Origin: Deferribacteres bacterium
GTDB taxonomy: Bacteria > Zhuqueibacterota > Zhuqueibacteria > Zhuqueibacterales > Geothermadaptataceae
Direction: 5' to 3'
NCBI GenBank assembly: GCA_020633675.1
Contig: JACKDE010000003.1
Span: 620,001-684,000, forward strand
Length of the DNA stretch: 64,000 bases
Position numbers and translations under genes: made by a program. The notes under the pieces were generated by a model. That model made no database searches and was not told where the DNA came from. It saw only the letters and a list, made by a program, of their open reading frames with translations. Shown here piece by piece: positions 29,901 through 37,988 of this stretch (positions are counted from its first letter, which is position 1; each line of letters begins with the position of its first letter).

Positions 29901-30611
29901 TTGCGTTCGATCTCCGTCGCTGTATCGAAACTGCTTTGCTGATACAGCTTTTTCAAGGTGGACTGATTTCAAGAATTCCACAGCCGAAACTTTACTCAAA
30001 ATCTGTCATGAATCCAACCGCTTTTTGACCACAATAGAGCAACTCAAATTTTTATACTACTTTTACCAGCAGCGATTTGCATGGATTAGGTTTGATATCA
30101 GGCGCTATCGTGTCGTTTTGTCTGAATATTGGATTCTATCGCGCAGCCGAGGCCGATGAAAGACTGCAAGATAAGAATTCTCAAATTGAAGGTGGAGGAG
30201 TTACCCACGCAAATCGACAGTGAGCCAAATAGTAATAACTCTGTGCAACCAAAAGATTGCAAGTGCATTATGATAACGCGTTGTGCGAATTGTTTTTGCG
30301 ATAGCCCTTTTGGATAACCCATTGTTTTTATATAACTATAGAACCATTTTCTTTCAGGATGAATCTATTCGGCATCGTGAAGAAAATTCGCTAGATTCCG
30401 CGGAAACGTCAAAATAGATGCCTCCAGCATGACAATTTGGGCCATTTTGTGCTCATCAACGGCTTATTTCATTCGCACAACGGGCTTATGATATAAACTC
30501 ACTATTTTTCTCATACACATTTTTAAAATTTTCAATATTTCATCAAACTTTTCCTATAATTTTCAGTCCTTAAAACAACGTCCGCTGACATCATCACAAA
30601 ACGGGAACGCC
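29901..30611. other. Long intergenic region, AT-rich towards the permease gene
   Basis: About 710 bases. It contains one possible small peptide gene (30156-30317, listed separately). A stretch at 30109-30118 repeats part of the hairpin at 18161-18171. The last 130 bases are AT-rich and likely hold the promoter of the ABC permease gene at 30612, but no clear -35/-10 pair stands out. Confidence 0.4.
30156..30317 (+). CDS. Possible Cys-rich peptide, modified-peptide (RiPP) precursor-like
   Basis: A 53-codon frame starting MKDCKIRILKLKVEELPTQ. The first half, basic then L-K-V-E-E-L-x-T, resembles leader peptides of lanthipeptide/pinensin-type precursors in FCB bacteria (K-L-K-x-E-x-L-x-V/T). The last 19 residues hold five cysteines (35, 37, 43, 46, 48), ending FCDSPFG. 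GAGG lies 3 bases before the ATG, which is poor spacing. No maturation enzyme (LanB/LanC/LanM, YcaO, radical SAM) is seen in the window. It may be a chance frame or a relic; the resemblance is by eye. Confidence 0.3.
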   Translation: MKDCKIRILKLKVEELPTQIDSEPNSNNSVQPKDCKCIMITRCANCFCDSPFG

Positions 30612-33032
30612 ATGCTGAAAAATTATCTCAAAATCGCGCTACGGAATTTTGTGCACCACAAACTCTATTCCGCCATCAATATCATCGGTCTTGCAATCGG
30701 CATCGCTTGCTGCATCTTAATCTTTTTATTTGTGCGCAACGAGCTCAGCTATGATCGTTTTCACGCCAATGCCGATCGCATTTACCGCGTGTACGTGACG
30801 GAAGCGCCGCCCGGACGCGATCCCTTCACCTACTCCGAAACACCCTGGCCGATGGCTCAAGCAATGGAATCGTCGTTCCCGGAAGTCGAGCGCGCTGTAC
30901 GATTGGCGGTACGCAGAGACCTGGTGCGTTACGATAACAACACCTTTGCCGAGCGCACCCACCTGGCCGACAACGATTTTTTTGAATTCTTCGACTTCCC
31001 GCTGCTCGAAGGCGAGCCCGAAACGGTTCTGCAAAATCCCAGCTCAGTGGTGGTGACCAAGCGCATCGCGGAAAAATATTTCGGCAACCAGTCTGCGGTC
31101 GGACAGCAGCTTGCCATCAAGCTTGGCGACGGATTTTATGATTTTACCGTCAGTGGCGTTGCGCAAAATGTGCCGGAAAATTCCAGCATCCGCTTCGATG
31201 TAGTCCTCCCGTTCGAAAATGTGCTCAAATATGCCAGCGAACGTATAAGCACCGCCTGGTTCAATGTTTTTCTGGAAACTTATATTGAAACAACGCGGCC
31301 GCTCGCTCCCGATGAAATCGAAAGCAAGCTACAAACTGTGGTAAAAAACAACTACCCGGCTGAAGATGCGGAAATCGTCACGCTGCATTTGCAGCCGCTC
31401 ACAGACATTCATACCAACCCCGATGTGCCGGCGGCGTTCGAGCCCAACAGTGACCCGGTGTATGCCTACATTCTCGCCGGCATTGCCGTGCTGGTGCTCA
31501 CCATCGCCTGCATCAATTTTATGACGCTGGCGATTGGCCGATCGGCCGGACGCGCCCGTGAAGTCGGCGTGCGCAAGGTGCTGGGCGCGGGGCAGCAGCA
31601 GTTGATCCGGCAATTTTGGGGCGAAGCCGTTTTGATGAGCTTCGCGGCGCTGATTTTCGGCATCGTGCTGGCTTTTGGCGGACTGCCCTTTTTTAACAGC
31701 CTGGCGCAAAAAAATCTGACACTGACGTTCGATTCAGTCAACATCGCCATGTTTATCGGCCTGGCTTTGCTGGTGGGGATCATAGCAGGCAGCTACCCGG
31801 CGCTGGTGCTGGCGCGCATGCGGCCGGCGCTGGTGATGAAGGGCGAATCAGGGCTTGGCAGCGGCAAATTCTTTGGCCGCAGCCTGGTTCTGCTGCAATT
31901 TTCGTTTTCAATCTTTTTGGTCATCAGCACGCTAATCATGACAGATCAGTTGCATTTTATGCGCACAAAAGACTTGGGCTTCAACCGCGAGCAGGTGGTG
32001 GTGATCCGCAACAACAGCGCCCAGCAGCAAAGCAGCGACGTTTTACAGCGTTTCCACAACGCTGTGCGCAGCAATCCACACATTCTGGGCGTTGCCGGTT
32101 CGTCGAATACTTTCTCCGGCTTTTGGACCCGCATGGGTTTTCGGGACGGCAGTGACCAATTCCGGCAGTTCTATCAGCAAACCATCGATTATCATTATCT
32201 CGAATCGATGCAGATCGAGTTGGTTGCCGGACGTAATTTTTCGCCCGAATTCGGCGCCGATTCCAGCGAATCGATCCTGATCAATGAGGCGGCGGCAAAG
32301 TATTTCAACTGGGATGAGCCACTCGGCAAAAGTCTTCCCGGACGCGATTTCCCACCCCATCGCGTCATCGGCGTGGTCAAGGATTTCAATTTTCAATCAC
32401 TGCAAAATGACATCGGGCCTTTGGTGCTGACCCTGGATCCGCTCACTATGCTGCGTGGCATCAACGATATCAATTCCGACACCTCGCCGCGCCAGCTCAA
32501 CTTTATCAATGTCCGTATTGCACCCGCCGGGATTCCGGCGACGATGGATTTTTTAAAAGAAAACTGGCAGCACGTTTCAGACAACCAGCCGTTTAACTAC
32601 TCCTTCCTGGATGCCGATGTCGAGCAGCAGTATCGCAACGAGGAGCGTATGGGACAAATCGTCAGCATTGCAGCGGGACTGGCGATTTTGATCGCTTGTC
32701 TGGGTTTGTTTGGACTGGCGGCTCTGACGGTGGCCAAACGCACCAAAGAGATCGGCATCCGCAAAGTATTGGGCGCGACCGTGCCGAATATCGTCACCAT
32801 GCTGTCGGGCGACTTCACGCGGCTGGTGCTGCTGGCCAATCTGGTAGCCTGGCCAGTGGCGTTTTATGTCATGCACCGCTGGCTGCAGGATTTTGCCTAT
32901 CGGGTCGGCATCGGCGTGGATAATTTTGTGCTGGCTGCCGGGCTGGCGGTGGTCATCGCCCTACTGACGGTAAGCTACCAGGCCATCCGCGCCGCGCTCT
33001 CCAACCCGGTCGACGCGATCAAGTATGAGTAG
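30612..33032 (+). CDS. ABC transporter permease, MacB/FtsX family, double FtsX
   Basis: An 806-residue inner-membrane protein with the layout typical of FCB MacB-like permeases: N-terminal helix (SAINIIGLAIGIACCILIFLF, about 20-40), large periplasmic MacB_PCD domain, first FtsX three-helix domain (about 285-425), a second helix-periplasmic module (about 430-680), and a second FtsX domain with GIRKVLGATVPNIV near the end. REVGVRKVLGAG in the first FtsX domain is the coupling segment for the ATPase. No ATP-binding subunit is adjacent, so the partner is encoded elsewhere. Likely exports a lipoprotein, peptide or small molecule, or transmits mechanical force. Confidence 0.9.
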   Translation: MLKNYLKIALRNFVHHKLYSAINIIGLAIGIACCILIFLFVRNELSYDRFHANADRIYRVYVTEAPPGRDPFTYSETPWPMAQAMESSFPEVERAVRLAVRRDLVRYDNNTFAERTHLADNDFFEFFDFPLLEGEPETVLQNPSSVVVTKRIAEKYFGNQSAVGQQLAIKLGDGFYDFTVSGVAQNVPENSSIRFDVVLPFENVLKYASERISTAWFNVFLETYIETTRPLAPDEIESKLQTVVKNNYPAEDAEIVTLHLQPLTDIHTNPDVPAAFEPNSDPVYAYILAGIAVLVLTIACINFMTLAIGRSAGRAREVGVRKVLGAGQQQLIRQFWGEAVLMSFAALIFGIVLAFGGLPFFNSLAQKNLTLTFDSVNIAMFIGLALLVGIIAGSYPALVLARMRPALVMKGESGLGSGKFFGRSLVLLQFSFSIFLVISTLIMTDQLHFMRTKDLGFNREQVVVIRNNSAQQQSSDVLQRFHNAVRSNPHILGVAGSSNTFSGFWTRMGFRDGSDQFRQFYQQTIDYHYLESMQIELVAGRNFSPEFGADSSESILINEAAAKYFNWDEPLGKSLPGRDFPPHRVIGVVKDFNFQSLQNDIGPLVLTLDPLTMLRGINDINSDTSPRQLNFINVRIAPAGIPATMDFLKENWQHVSDNQPFNYSFLDADVEQQYRNEERMGQIVSIAAGLAILIACLGLFGLAALTVAKRTKEIGIRKVLGATVPNIVTMLSGDFTRLVLLANLVAWPVAFYVMHRWLQDFAYRVGIGVDNFVLAAGLAVVIALLTVSYQAIRAALSNPVDAIKYE

Positions 33033-33123
33033 CATTGAAAGGGCTTGCGGCTTTACTCCAGCATGCAAGCCCGCTTTCTTTCCTCCCGATACGATCTGAG
33101 CCTGCCTTCCTCGATTTCTACAA

Positions 33124-33152
33124 TTGACAAAATAGCATTTTATCCGTACATT
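33124..33152 (+). promoter_or_regulatory. Candidate sigma70-type promoter for the polyprenyl synthase gene
   Basis: TTGACA (33124-33129, perfect -35) and TACATT (33147-33152, 4 of 6 to TATAAT) are separated by exactly 17 bases, about 85 bases before the GTG start at 33237. Read by eye only; a second AT-rich stretch follows at 33165-33185. Confidence 0.4.
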
Positions 33153-33236
33153 CACCCTGTTTTGGCATAAAATTTTGTACATTTTTCGAATTGCAATGAT
33201 AACACTCATAAATGATTCTTCGAGTTTGAGGCTTTT

Positions 33237-34211
33237 GTGCGCTTAAGTGAGATTACGCTCCCCATCAAAGATGATTTGGATGCCTTTGAGAAACAGTTCA
33301 AAAGCCTGCTGAAATCGGATGTTTTCCTGATCGACAAAGTCATCGGCTATTTTATCGCCCGCAAAGGCAAACGGCTCCGCCCCATCATGTCGCTGCTGGT
33401 CAGCCGGCTGAATGGCAAAACCCCATCCATCAAACGCTACAGCGCCGCCGCGATTGTCGAGTTGATGCACACTGCCTCGCTGATGCACGACGATGTGGTC
33501 GATGACAGCTACAAACGTCGCGGCTTCCCATCGATCAACTCGATCTGGAAAAACAAGGTGTCGGTGCTGACGGGCGATTACATGTTTTCGAAGGTGCTGG
33601 TCGCGATGTTCGATATACGCGATTTTCATGCCTACGATATCGTCTCGACCACGGCGCAGCGCATGAGCCAGGGCGAGCTCTTACAGCTCGAGCGCAGCCA
33701 CGATTACTGGATGGAAGAGGAGATTTACTACCGGCTGATCGGCGATAAAACCGCTTCGCTGATTTCAGCGGCGTGCCAGCTTGGGGCTGTAGTTTCGCAG
33801 TCAAGCGAGGACGAAATCCAGGCAATGGCGCGTTTCGGTGAGAATGTCGGGCTGGCGTTTCAAATCCGTGACGATCTGCTCGATTTGCTCGGTGTGGAAA
33901 AAGTAACCGGCAAGCCCATCGGCAATGATTTGCGCGAAAACAAGATTACTTTGCCGCTGCTGCATGCGCTCAAGCAGGCCGAAAAACGTGACGCCAAGCG
34001 CATCATCAAAATGATGAAAAAGGGTTTGCGCAACAACAACATCAGCACAGTGGTCGATTTTATAAAAGAAAATGGCGGCGTGGACTACGCCACATCCAGA
34101 GCCAATGCCATGCAACGTGACGCCCTGCGCGAGCTCGAGCGCTACTCTGATTCCAGATACAAGCAGGTTTTGACACGGCTGGTTGAGTTCATCACCACGC
34201 GGGAACATTGA
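33237..34211 (+). CDS. Polyprenyl diphosphate synthase (trans-isoprenyl)
   Basis: A 324-residue soluble or membrane-associated enzyme that extends farnesyl/geranyl diphosphate with IPP to a long prenyl chain for quinones. GTG 33237 is the start. The first aspartate-rich motif is LMHDDVVDDSYKRRG and the second is QIRDDLLDLLG, both complete. GKRLRP near residue 45 binds the diphosphate. Pattern and length fit octaprenyl/heptaprenyl synthases (IspB type); chain length is not readable. Its stop overlaps the ATG of the ApbE gene (TGATG). Confidence 0.93.
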   Translation: MRLSEITLPIKDDLDAFEKQFKSLLKSDVFLIDKVIGYFIARKGKRLRPIMSLLVSRLNGKTPSIKRYSAAAIVELMHTASLMHDDVVDDSYKRRGFPSINSIWKNKVSVLTGDYMFSKVLVAMFDIRDFHAYDIVSTTAQRMSQGELLQLERSHDYWMEEEIYYRLIGDKTASLISAACQLGAVVSQSSEDEIQAMARFGENVGLAFQIRDDLLDLLGVEKVTGKPIGNDLRENKITLPLLHALKQAEKRDAKRIIKMMKKGLRNNNISTVVDFIKENGGVDYATSRANAMQRDALRELERYSDSRYKQVLTRLVEFITTREH

Positions 34212-35281
34212 TGCACCACGGCTCTTTACGATACCAAACAATTGCATTGCTCGCTGCTGTTCTTTGCTATTTCAGCGCTTGTGACCAACCGGAATTTGAG
34301 GTCGCGCAAGGCCAAAAAATTCTGATGGACACCTTCGTATCAGTCCGCATTTTCCTGCCGGGTGGACAAGACAAGGCACCCGCTGAAGCTGCAATTGCCG
34401 ACTCCTGGCACGAGATGGCGCGGCTGGACACCATGCTCTCCAGCTATCGCGATGACAATGAGATGGCCAGGGTGAACCGCGCTGCGCATGCAGGTCCAGC
34501 GGCGCTTTCGCAGGAGTTGTTGGCTATTCTGAAACGATCGCTTGAACTTTCCGGGCAAACTGCTGGCGCTTTCGATGTCACGGTGGGTGAGTTGACGCAC
34601 TTGTGGGGATTTGGCCGCAAACCGGCGATGCCTGCTTCGGAGCAAATTGCACAGGCTTTAAGCGGTGTTGGATTTCGTTTTTTGCAATTGGACACGATAG
34701 GCTCTACTATACAGTTTAGCCGTGAAAACACTGAGCTCGATCTCGGTGGCATCGCGAAAGGCGCGATCATCGACGCGGCCTTCGGAATTTTGAAGGACGC
34801 CGGTTTTGATGATTTCCTGATCGATGCCGGCGGCGACTTGCGGATGTCAGCCAGCACACTGACGGCCGGCAAACGCAATGTGTGGGTGACGCACCCGCGC
34901 AAACAGGGTGAATTTTTTGCACGCTTTGAGCTCGATAACGGCGCTGTCGCCACCACCGGCGACTACGAGCGTTTTTTTTATGAAGAAGGAAAAAAATATC
35001 ACCACATCATCGATCCTGCAACTGGGTTTCCATCTCATCAGGCTGTGAGCACAACTGTGATCGCCAATGACGCGATGACAGCGGATGCGCTTGCAACCGC
35101 ATTCTTCATTCTCGGGCCACAAAAAGCCATCGCCATCGCCGAGCAGCTTGCTGGCGTAGAAGCGATGGTGGTTTTTGAAAATGGCCAACACCTCGAGGCA
35201 CTGGCAACCAAAAATTTAGCCCCTAAAATTCAATTTCTCGATACTGATGCAAAGGATAAAAATAGCGATACTGAAAATTAG
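34211..35281 (+). CDS. apbE: FAD:protein FMN transferase, lipoprotein
   Basis: A 356-residue protein starting at the ATG that overlaps the upstream TGA. A lipoprotein signal (IALLAAVLCYFSAC) is followed by MDTFVSVRIF. ELDLGGIAKGAIID is the FAD-binding/catalytic block and DAGGDLR follows. HHIIDPATGFPSH with VIANDAMTADALATAFF (metal-binding Asp/Thr) completes the ApbE signature. It attaches FMN covalently to threonine in proteins such as RNF/NQR subunits, outside the inner membrane. No flavinylated partner is nearby. Translationally coupled to the polyprenyl synthase gene. Confidence 0.93.
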   Translation: MHHGSLRYQTIALLAAVLCYFSACDQPEFEVAQGQKILMDTFVSVRIFLPGGQDKAPAEAAIADSWHEMARLDTMLSSYRDDNEMARVNRAAHAGPAALSQELLAILKRSLELSGQTAGAFDVTVGELTHLWGFGRKPAMPASEQIAQALSGVGFRFLQLDTIGSTIQFSRENTELDLGGIAKGAIIDAAFGILKDAGFDDFLIDAGGDLRMSASTLTAGKRNVWVTHPRKQGEFFARFELDNGAVATTGDYERFFYEEGKKYHHIIDPATGFPSHQAVSTTVIANDAMTADALATAFFILGPQKAIAIAEQLAGVEAMVVFENGQHLEALATKNLAPKIQFLDTDAKDKNSDTEN

Positions 35282-35512
35282 TGTCCAAATGCTGATTTTG
35301 CATGCTGAAGTCAACATCGCTCCGATTTGAAACGTTTTTGGTATTTGGTTTTTTGCTACCCACGGCATTGCCGATGGCAAATCGCCAAGTGCTAAACTGC
35401 GCACTTGAGGTGCGATGCATAACAGCAAATCCAAACAAGCCAGATGCTTGAAACTCGCTATGGATTACCTATTTCATCATGAACGACATCTTAGTTAACG
35501 AAAGGAAAAATT

Positions 35513-36472
35513 ATGCCACGTACGTTGGTCACCGGTGGCGCCGGTTTTCTCGGCTCACACCTCTGTGAATACCTGTTGGCAAAAGGTCATGAGGTTGTTG
35601 CCATCGATAATTTGTCGACAGGCTCTATTTCGAATATAGAACACTTACAAGGCCAAAACTTCCGCTTCATCAAAAACGACGTTACCGAGTACATCTATCT
35701 CGATGGTGATATCGATTACATTTTGCATTTTGCTTCGCCGGCCAGCCCGATGGACTATCTGCAGTTGCCGATTCAGACCATGAAAGTCGGCGCGATGGGT
35801 ACGCACAAGGCGCTTGGCCTGGCGCTGGCCAAAGGCGCGACTTTTCTGCTGGCCAGCACTTCGGAAGTCTATGGCGATCCATTGGAGCATCCACAGCGGG
35901 AAGATTATTGGGGCCATGTTAATCCGGTTGGCCCACGCGGTGTCTATGACGAAGCCAAGCGCTTTGCTGAAGCATTGACCATGGCATATCATCGCTACCA
36001 CGGCGTCGACACCAAAATTGTGCGCATTTTCAACACCTACGGCCCGCGTATGCGCCCAAATGATGGACGTGCGATCCCGGCTTTCATTCCGCAGGCCTTG
36101 CGCGGCGAGGCGCTCACTGTTTTCGGCGACGGCTCCCAAACCCGCAGCTTCTGCTACGTCGATGACTTGATCGAGGGCATTCACAGTTTGCTGGTTTCGG
36201 ATTATCACGAACCGGTGAACATCGGCAATCCGACGGAAATGACCATCAAGGAGCTGGCTGAAGCGATCATCAGCGCGATTGGCAGTTCGAGCAAGGTCGT
36301 GTACAATCCATTGCCGCAGGATGATCCAAAAATCCGCCAGCCCAACATCACGCGCGCCACAGAGATTCTGAAATGGCAACCCCGATACACGCTGCAGGAA
36401 GGGCTCGCAAAGACCATCGACTGGTTCAAGCAATTGCCGGAATTTAAAGCATTGGCAGGCGCGAATCGCTGA
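35513..36472 (+). CDS. UDP-glucuronate decarboxylase-like NAD-dependent epimerase/dehydratase
   Basis: A 319-residue extended short-chain dehydrogenase. GGAGFLGSHL binds NAD, HFASPASPMDYLQLP and STSEVYGDPLEHPQ are typical of UXS, and the catalytic Y-x-x-x-K is YDEAK. RIFNTYGPRMRPNDGR and GDGSQTRSFCYVDDLI complete the UDP-glucuronate decarboxylase (UDP-xylose synthase) pattern. It should convert UDP-glucuronate to UDP-xylose. AAAGGAAA precedes the ATG. Its stop overlaps the ATG of the GT9 gene, so both probably serve surface-glycan synthesis. Confidence 0.9.
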   Translation: MPRTLVTGGAGFLGSHLCEYLLAKGHEVVAIDNLSTGSISNIEHLQGQNFRFIKNDVTEYIYLDGDIDYILHFASPASPMDYLQLPIQTMKVGAMGTHKALGLALAKGATFLLASTSEVYGDPLEHPQREDYWGHVNPVGPRGVYDEAKRFAEALTMAYHRYHGVDTKIVRIFNTYGPRMRPNDGRAIPAFIPQALRGEALTVFGDGSQTRSFCYVDDLIEGIHSLLVSDYHEPVNIGNPTEMTIKELAEAIISAIGSSSKVVYNPLPQDDPKIRQPNITRATEILKWQPRYTLQEGLAKTIDWFKQLPEFKALAGANR

Positions 36473-37503
36473 TGAACAGCCGGACGCCGCAACGCATCCT
36501 GCTCATCCGTTTGAGCTCGATCGGCGACATCGTGCTCACCACGCCGCTGGTGCGTCTGCTGCGCAAACGATTTCCCGACTGCGAAATCGACTATCTGACC
36601 AAATCGCGTTTTAAAGAGCTGATTTGCCACCATCCGGAGCTTTCGCGTGTGCTGGAATTTCCTGATCATGGCAGATCAGCCGATTTGGCCCACATGCGTA
36701 AAATGATTCGGGCTCGCCGGTACGATCTGATTCTTGATTTGCACAAAAACCTGCGTTCGCTGTTTCTAACCGCCTTGCAAAACAACGGCACAATTCGGAG
36801 GCTGAAGAAATACGGATTTCGGCGTTTCTTGCTGGTTAAAACCGGCATCAATCTCTATGGACATATCGTTCCGGTTTACAAGCGCTATCTTGACGTTGCA
36901 GGCCAATTGGGCATAGAGAACGACCAGCTTGGCACGGAGCTTTACCTGCCGGACGAAACAGTCGTCAACGTCCGCGAGCAGATCCTGCAGGAGGGCTCAG
37001 AACAGCAAAAGATCATTGCTTTAGCGCCCGGTGCCGGCTTTGCGACCAAACGCTGGCCGGTCGAGCGTTTCCGCGCTCTTGCCGGCCAAATCCTGGCGCA
37101 CGGCTACCGCTGTTGTGTTGTCGGCGATCAAAACGATCGTGAACTGGCGAGGCAGATTTGCGACGGCAATCCCGGGTGCATCGATTTAACTGGCAAGCTG
37201 AGCTTACTGGAAACTGCAGCCGTGTTGGCGCTGTCGGAAAAAGTAGTCTGCAATGATAGCGGCGTGATGCATATTGCGGAGGCTGTTGGCACGCCTGTGG
37301 TCGCCATGTTCGGCTCGACGGTACGGGAGCTGGGGTTTTTCCCGCTGCGGCCACAAAGCCGCGTGATCGAAAATCGCGATATCCGCTGCAGGCCGTGCTC
37401 GCATGTCGGCAGACATCACTGTCCGCGCGGACATTTCGATTGCATGCGCACGCTCGCGACGGAGCGTATCGCCTCGGCGCTTTTTGAAGCGGGTAAGCGC
37501 TGA
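36472..37503 (+). CDS. Glycosyltransferase family 9 (heptosyltransferase-like)
   Basis: A 343-residue GT-B enzyme. ILLIRLSSIGDIVLTTPLVRLLRKRFP at the start is the signature of ADP-heptose:LPS heptosyltransferases. ALAPGAGFATKRWPVERF and VCNDSGVMHIAEAVGTPVVAMFGST form the donor site, followed by a Cys-containing end (CRPCSHVGRHHCPRGHFDCM) that fits WaaF/WaaC-type enzymes. It likely adds a heptose or other sugar to the lipid A core, indicating an outer membrane with LPS-like glycan. Overlaps the UXS gene stop by one base. Confidence 0.9.
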   Translation: MNSRTPQRILLIRLSSIGDIVLTTPLVRLLRKRFPDCEIDYLTKSRFKELICHHPELSRVLEFPDHGRSADLAHMRKMIRARRYDLILDLHKNLRSLFLTALQNNGTIRRLKKYGFRRFLLVKTGINLYGHIVPVYKRYLDVAGQLGIENDQLGTELYLPDETVVNVREQILQEGSEQQKIIALAPGAGFATKRWPVERFRALAGQILAHGYRCCVVGDQNDRELARQICDGNPGCIDLTGKLSLLETAAVLALSEKVVCNDSGVMHIAEAVGTPVVAMFGSTVRELGFFPLRPQSRVIENRDIRCRPCSHVGRHHCPRGHFDCMRTLATERIASALFEAGKR

Positions 37504-37622
37504 GCATGCTGCGAGGAGCGCAAAGCTTGCTTTGCGTAATCGATCTTGTGCAAGGCAAGCCTTGTAGTCCTTGTGGGAGACATTCGGGTTTCGATTAGGG
37601 AAATTTGTAAAGGAGGGTTATC

Positions 37623-37988
37623 ATTTCATTGCAAGCAAAAAAGATCGCACATCTTGCTGCTGAAGCTGCGCTGAACAAGAAAGCAGAAGATATTCAAATT
37701 TTCGATCTGCAATCTTTGAGCACGGTTACTGATTTTTTTGTAATTTGCACCGGTAACACCGATGTGCATGTCAAATCGATTTTTCAGGAAGTCGACAAAG
37801 AGCTGGCTGAGCAAGGCGTAGATCCATACCATACCGAGGGCATTGAGCTTGGCCGCTGGATTCTGCTCGATTATGTCGATGTCGTCGTTCATATTTTCCA
37901 GCCAGCCATCCGCGAATTTTACGGATTGGAACGATTATGGGGTGATGCAAAAATTGAAGAGGTCAAGGATGAACAGGTTGAAGCCTGA
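37623..37988 (+). CDS. rsfS: Ribosomal silencing factor RsfS
   Basis: About 119-121 residues. It binds uL14 and blocks 30S-50S joining under starvation. The whole family core is visible: AEAALNKKAEDIQIFDL, TDFFVICTGNTDVHVKSI, EGIELGRWILLDYVDVVVHIF and REFYGLERLWGDA. There is no ATG. AGGAGGG (37611-37617) is followed in frame by ATC 37620, ATT 37623, TCA and TTG 37629. TTG is the conventional choice but is 11 bases from the Shine-Dalgarno; ATT has 5-base spacing, so the true start is open. The last 20 bases overlap argS. Confidence 0.93.
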   Translation: MSLQAKKIAHLAAEAALNKKAEDIQIFDLQSLSTVTDFFVICTGNTDVHVKSIFQEVDKELAEQGVDPYHTEGIELGRWILLDYVDVVVHIFQPAIREFYGLERLWGDAKIEEVKDEQVEA

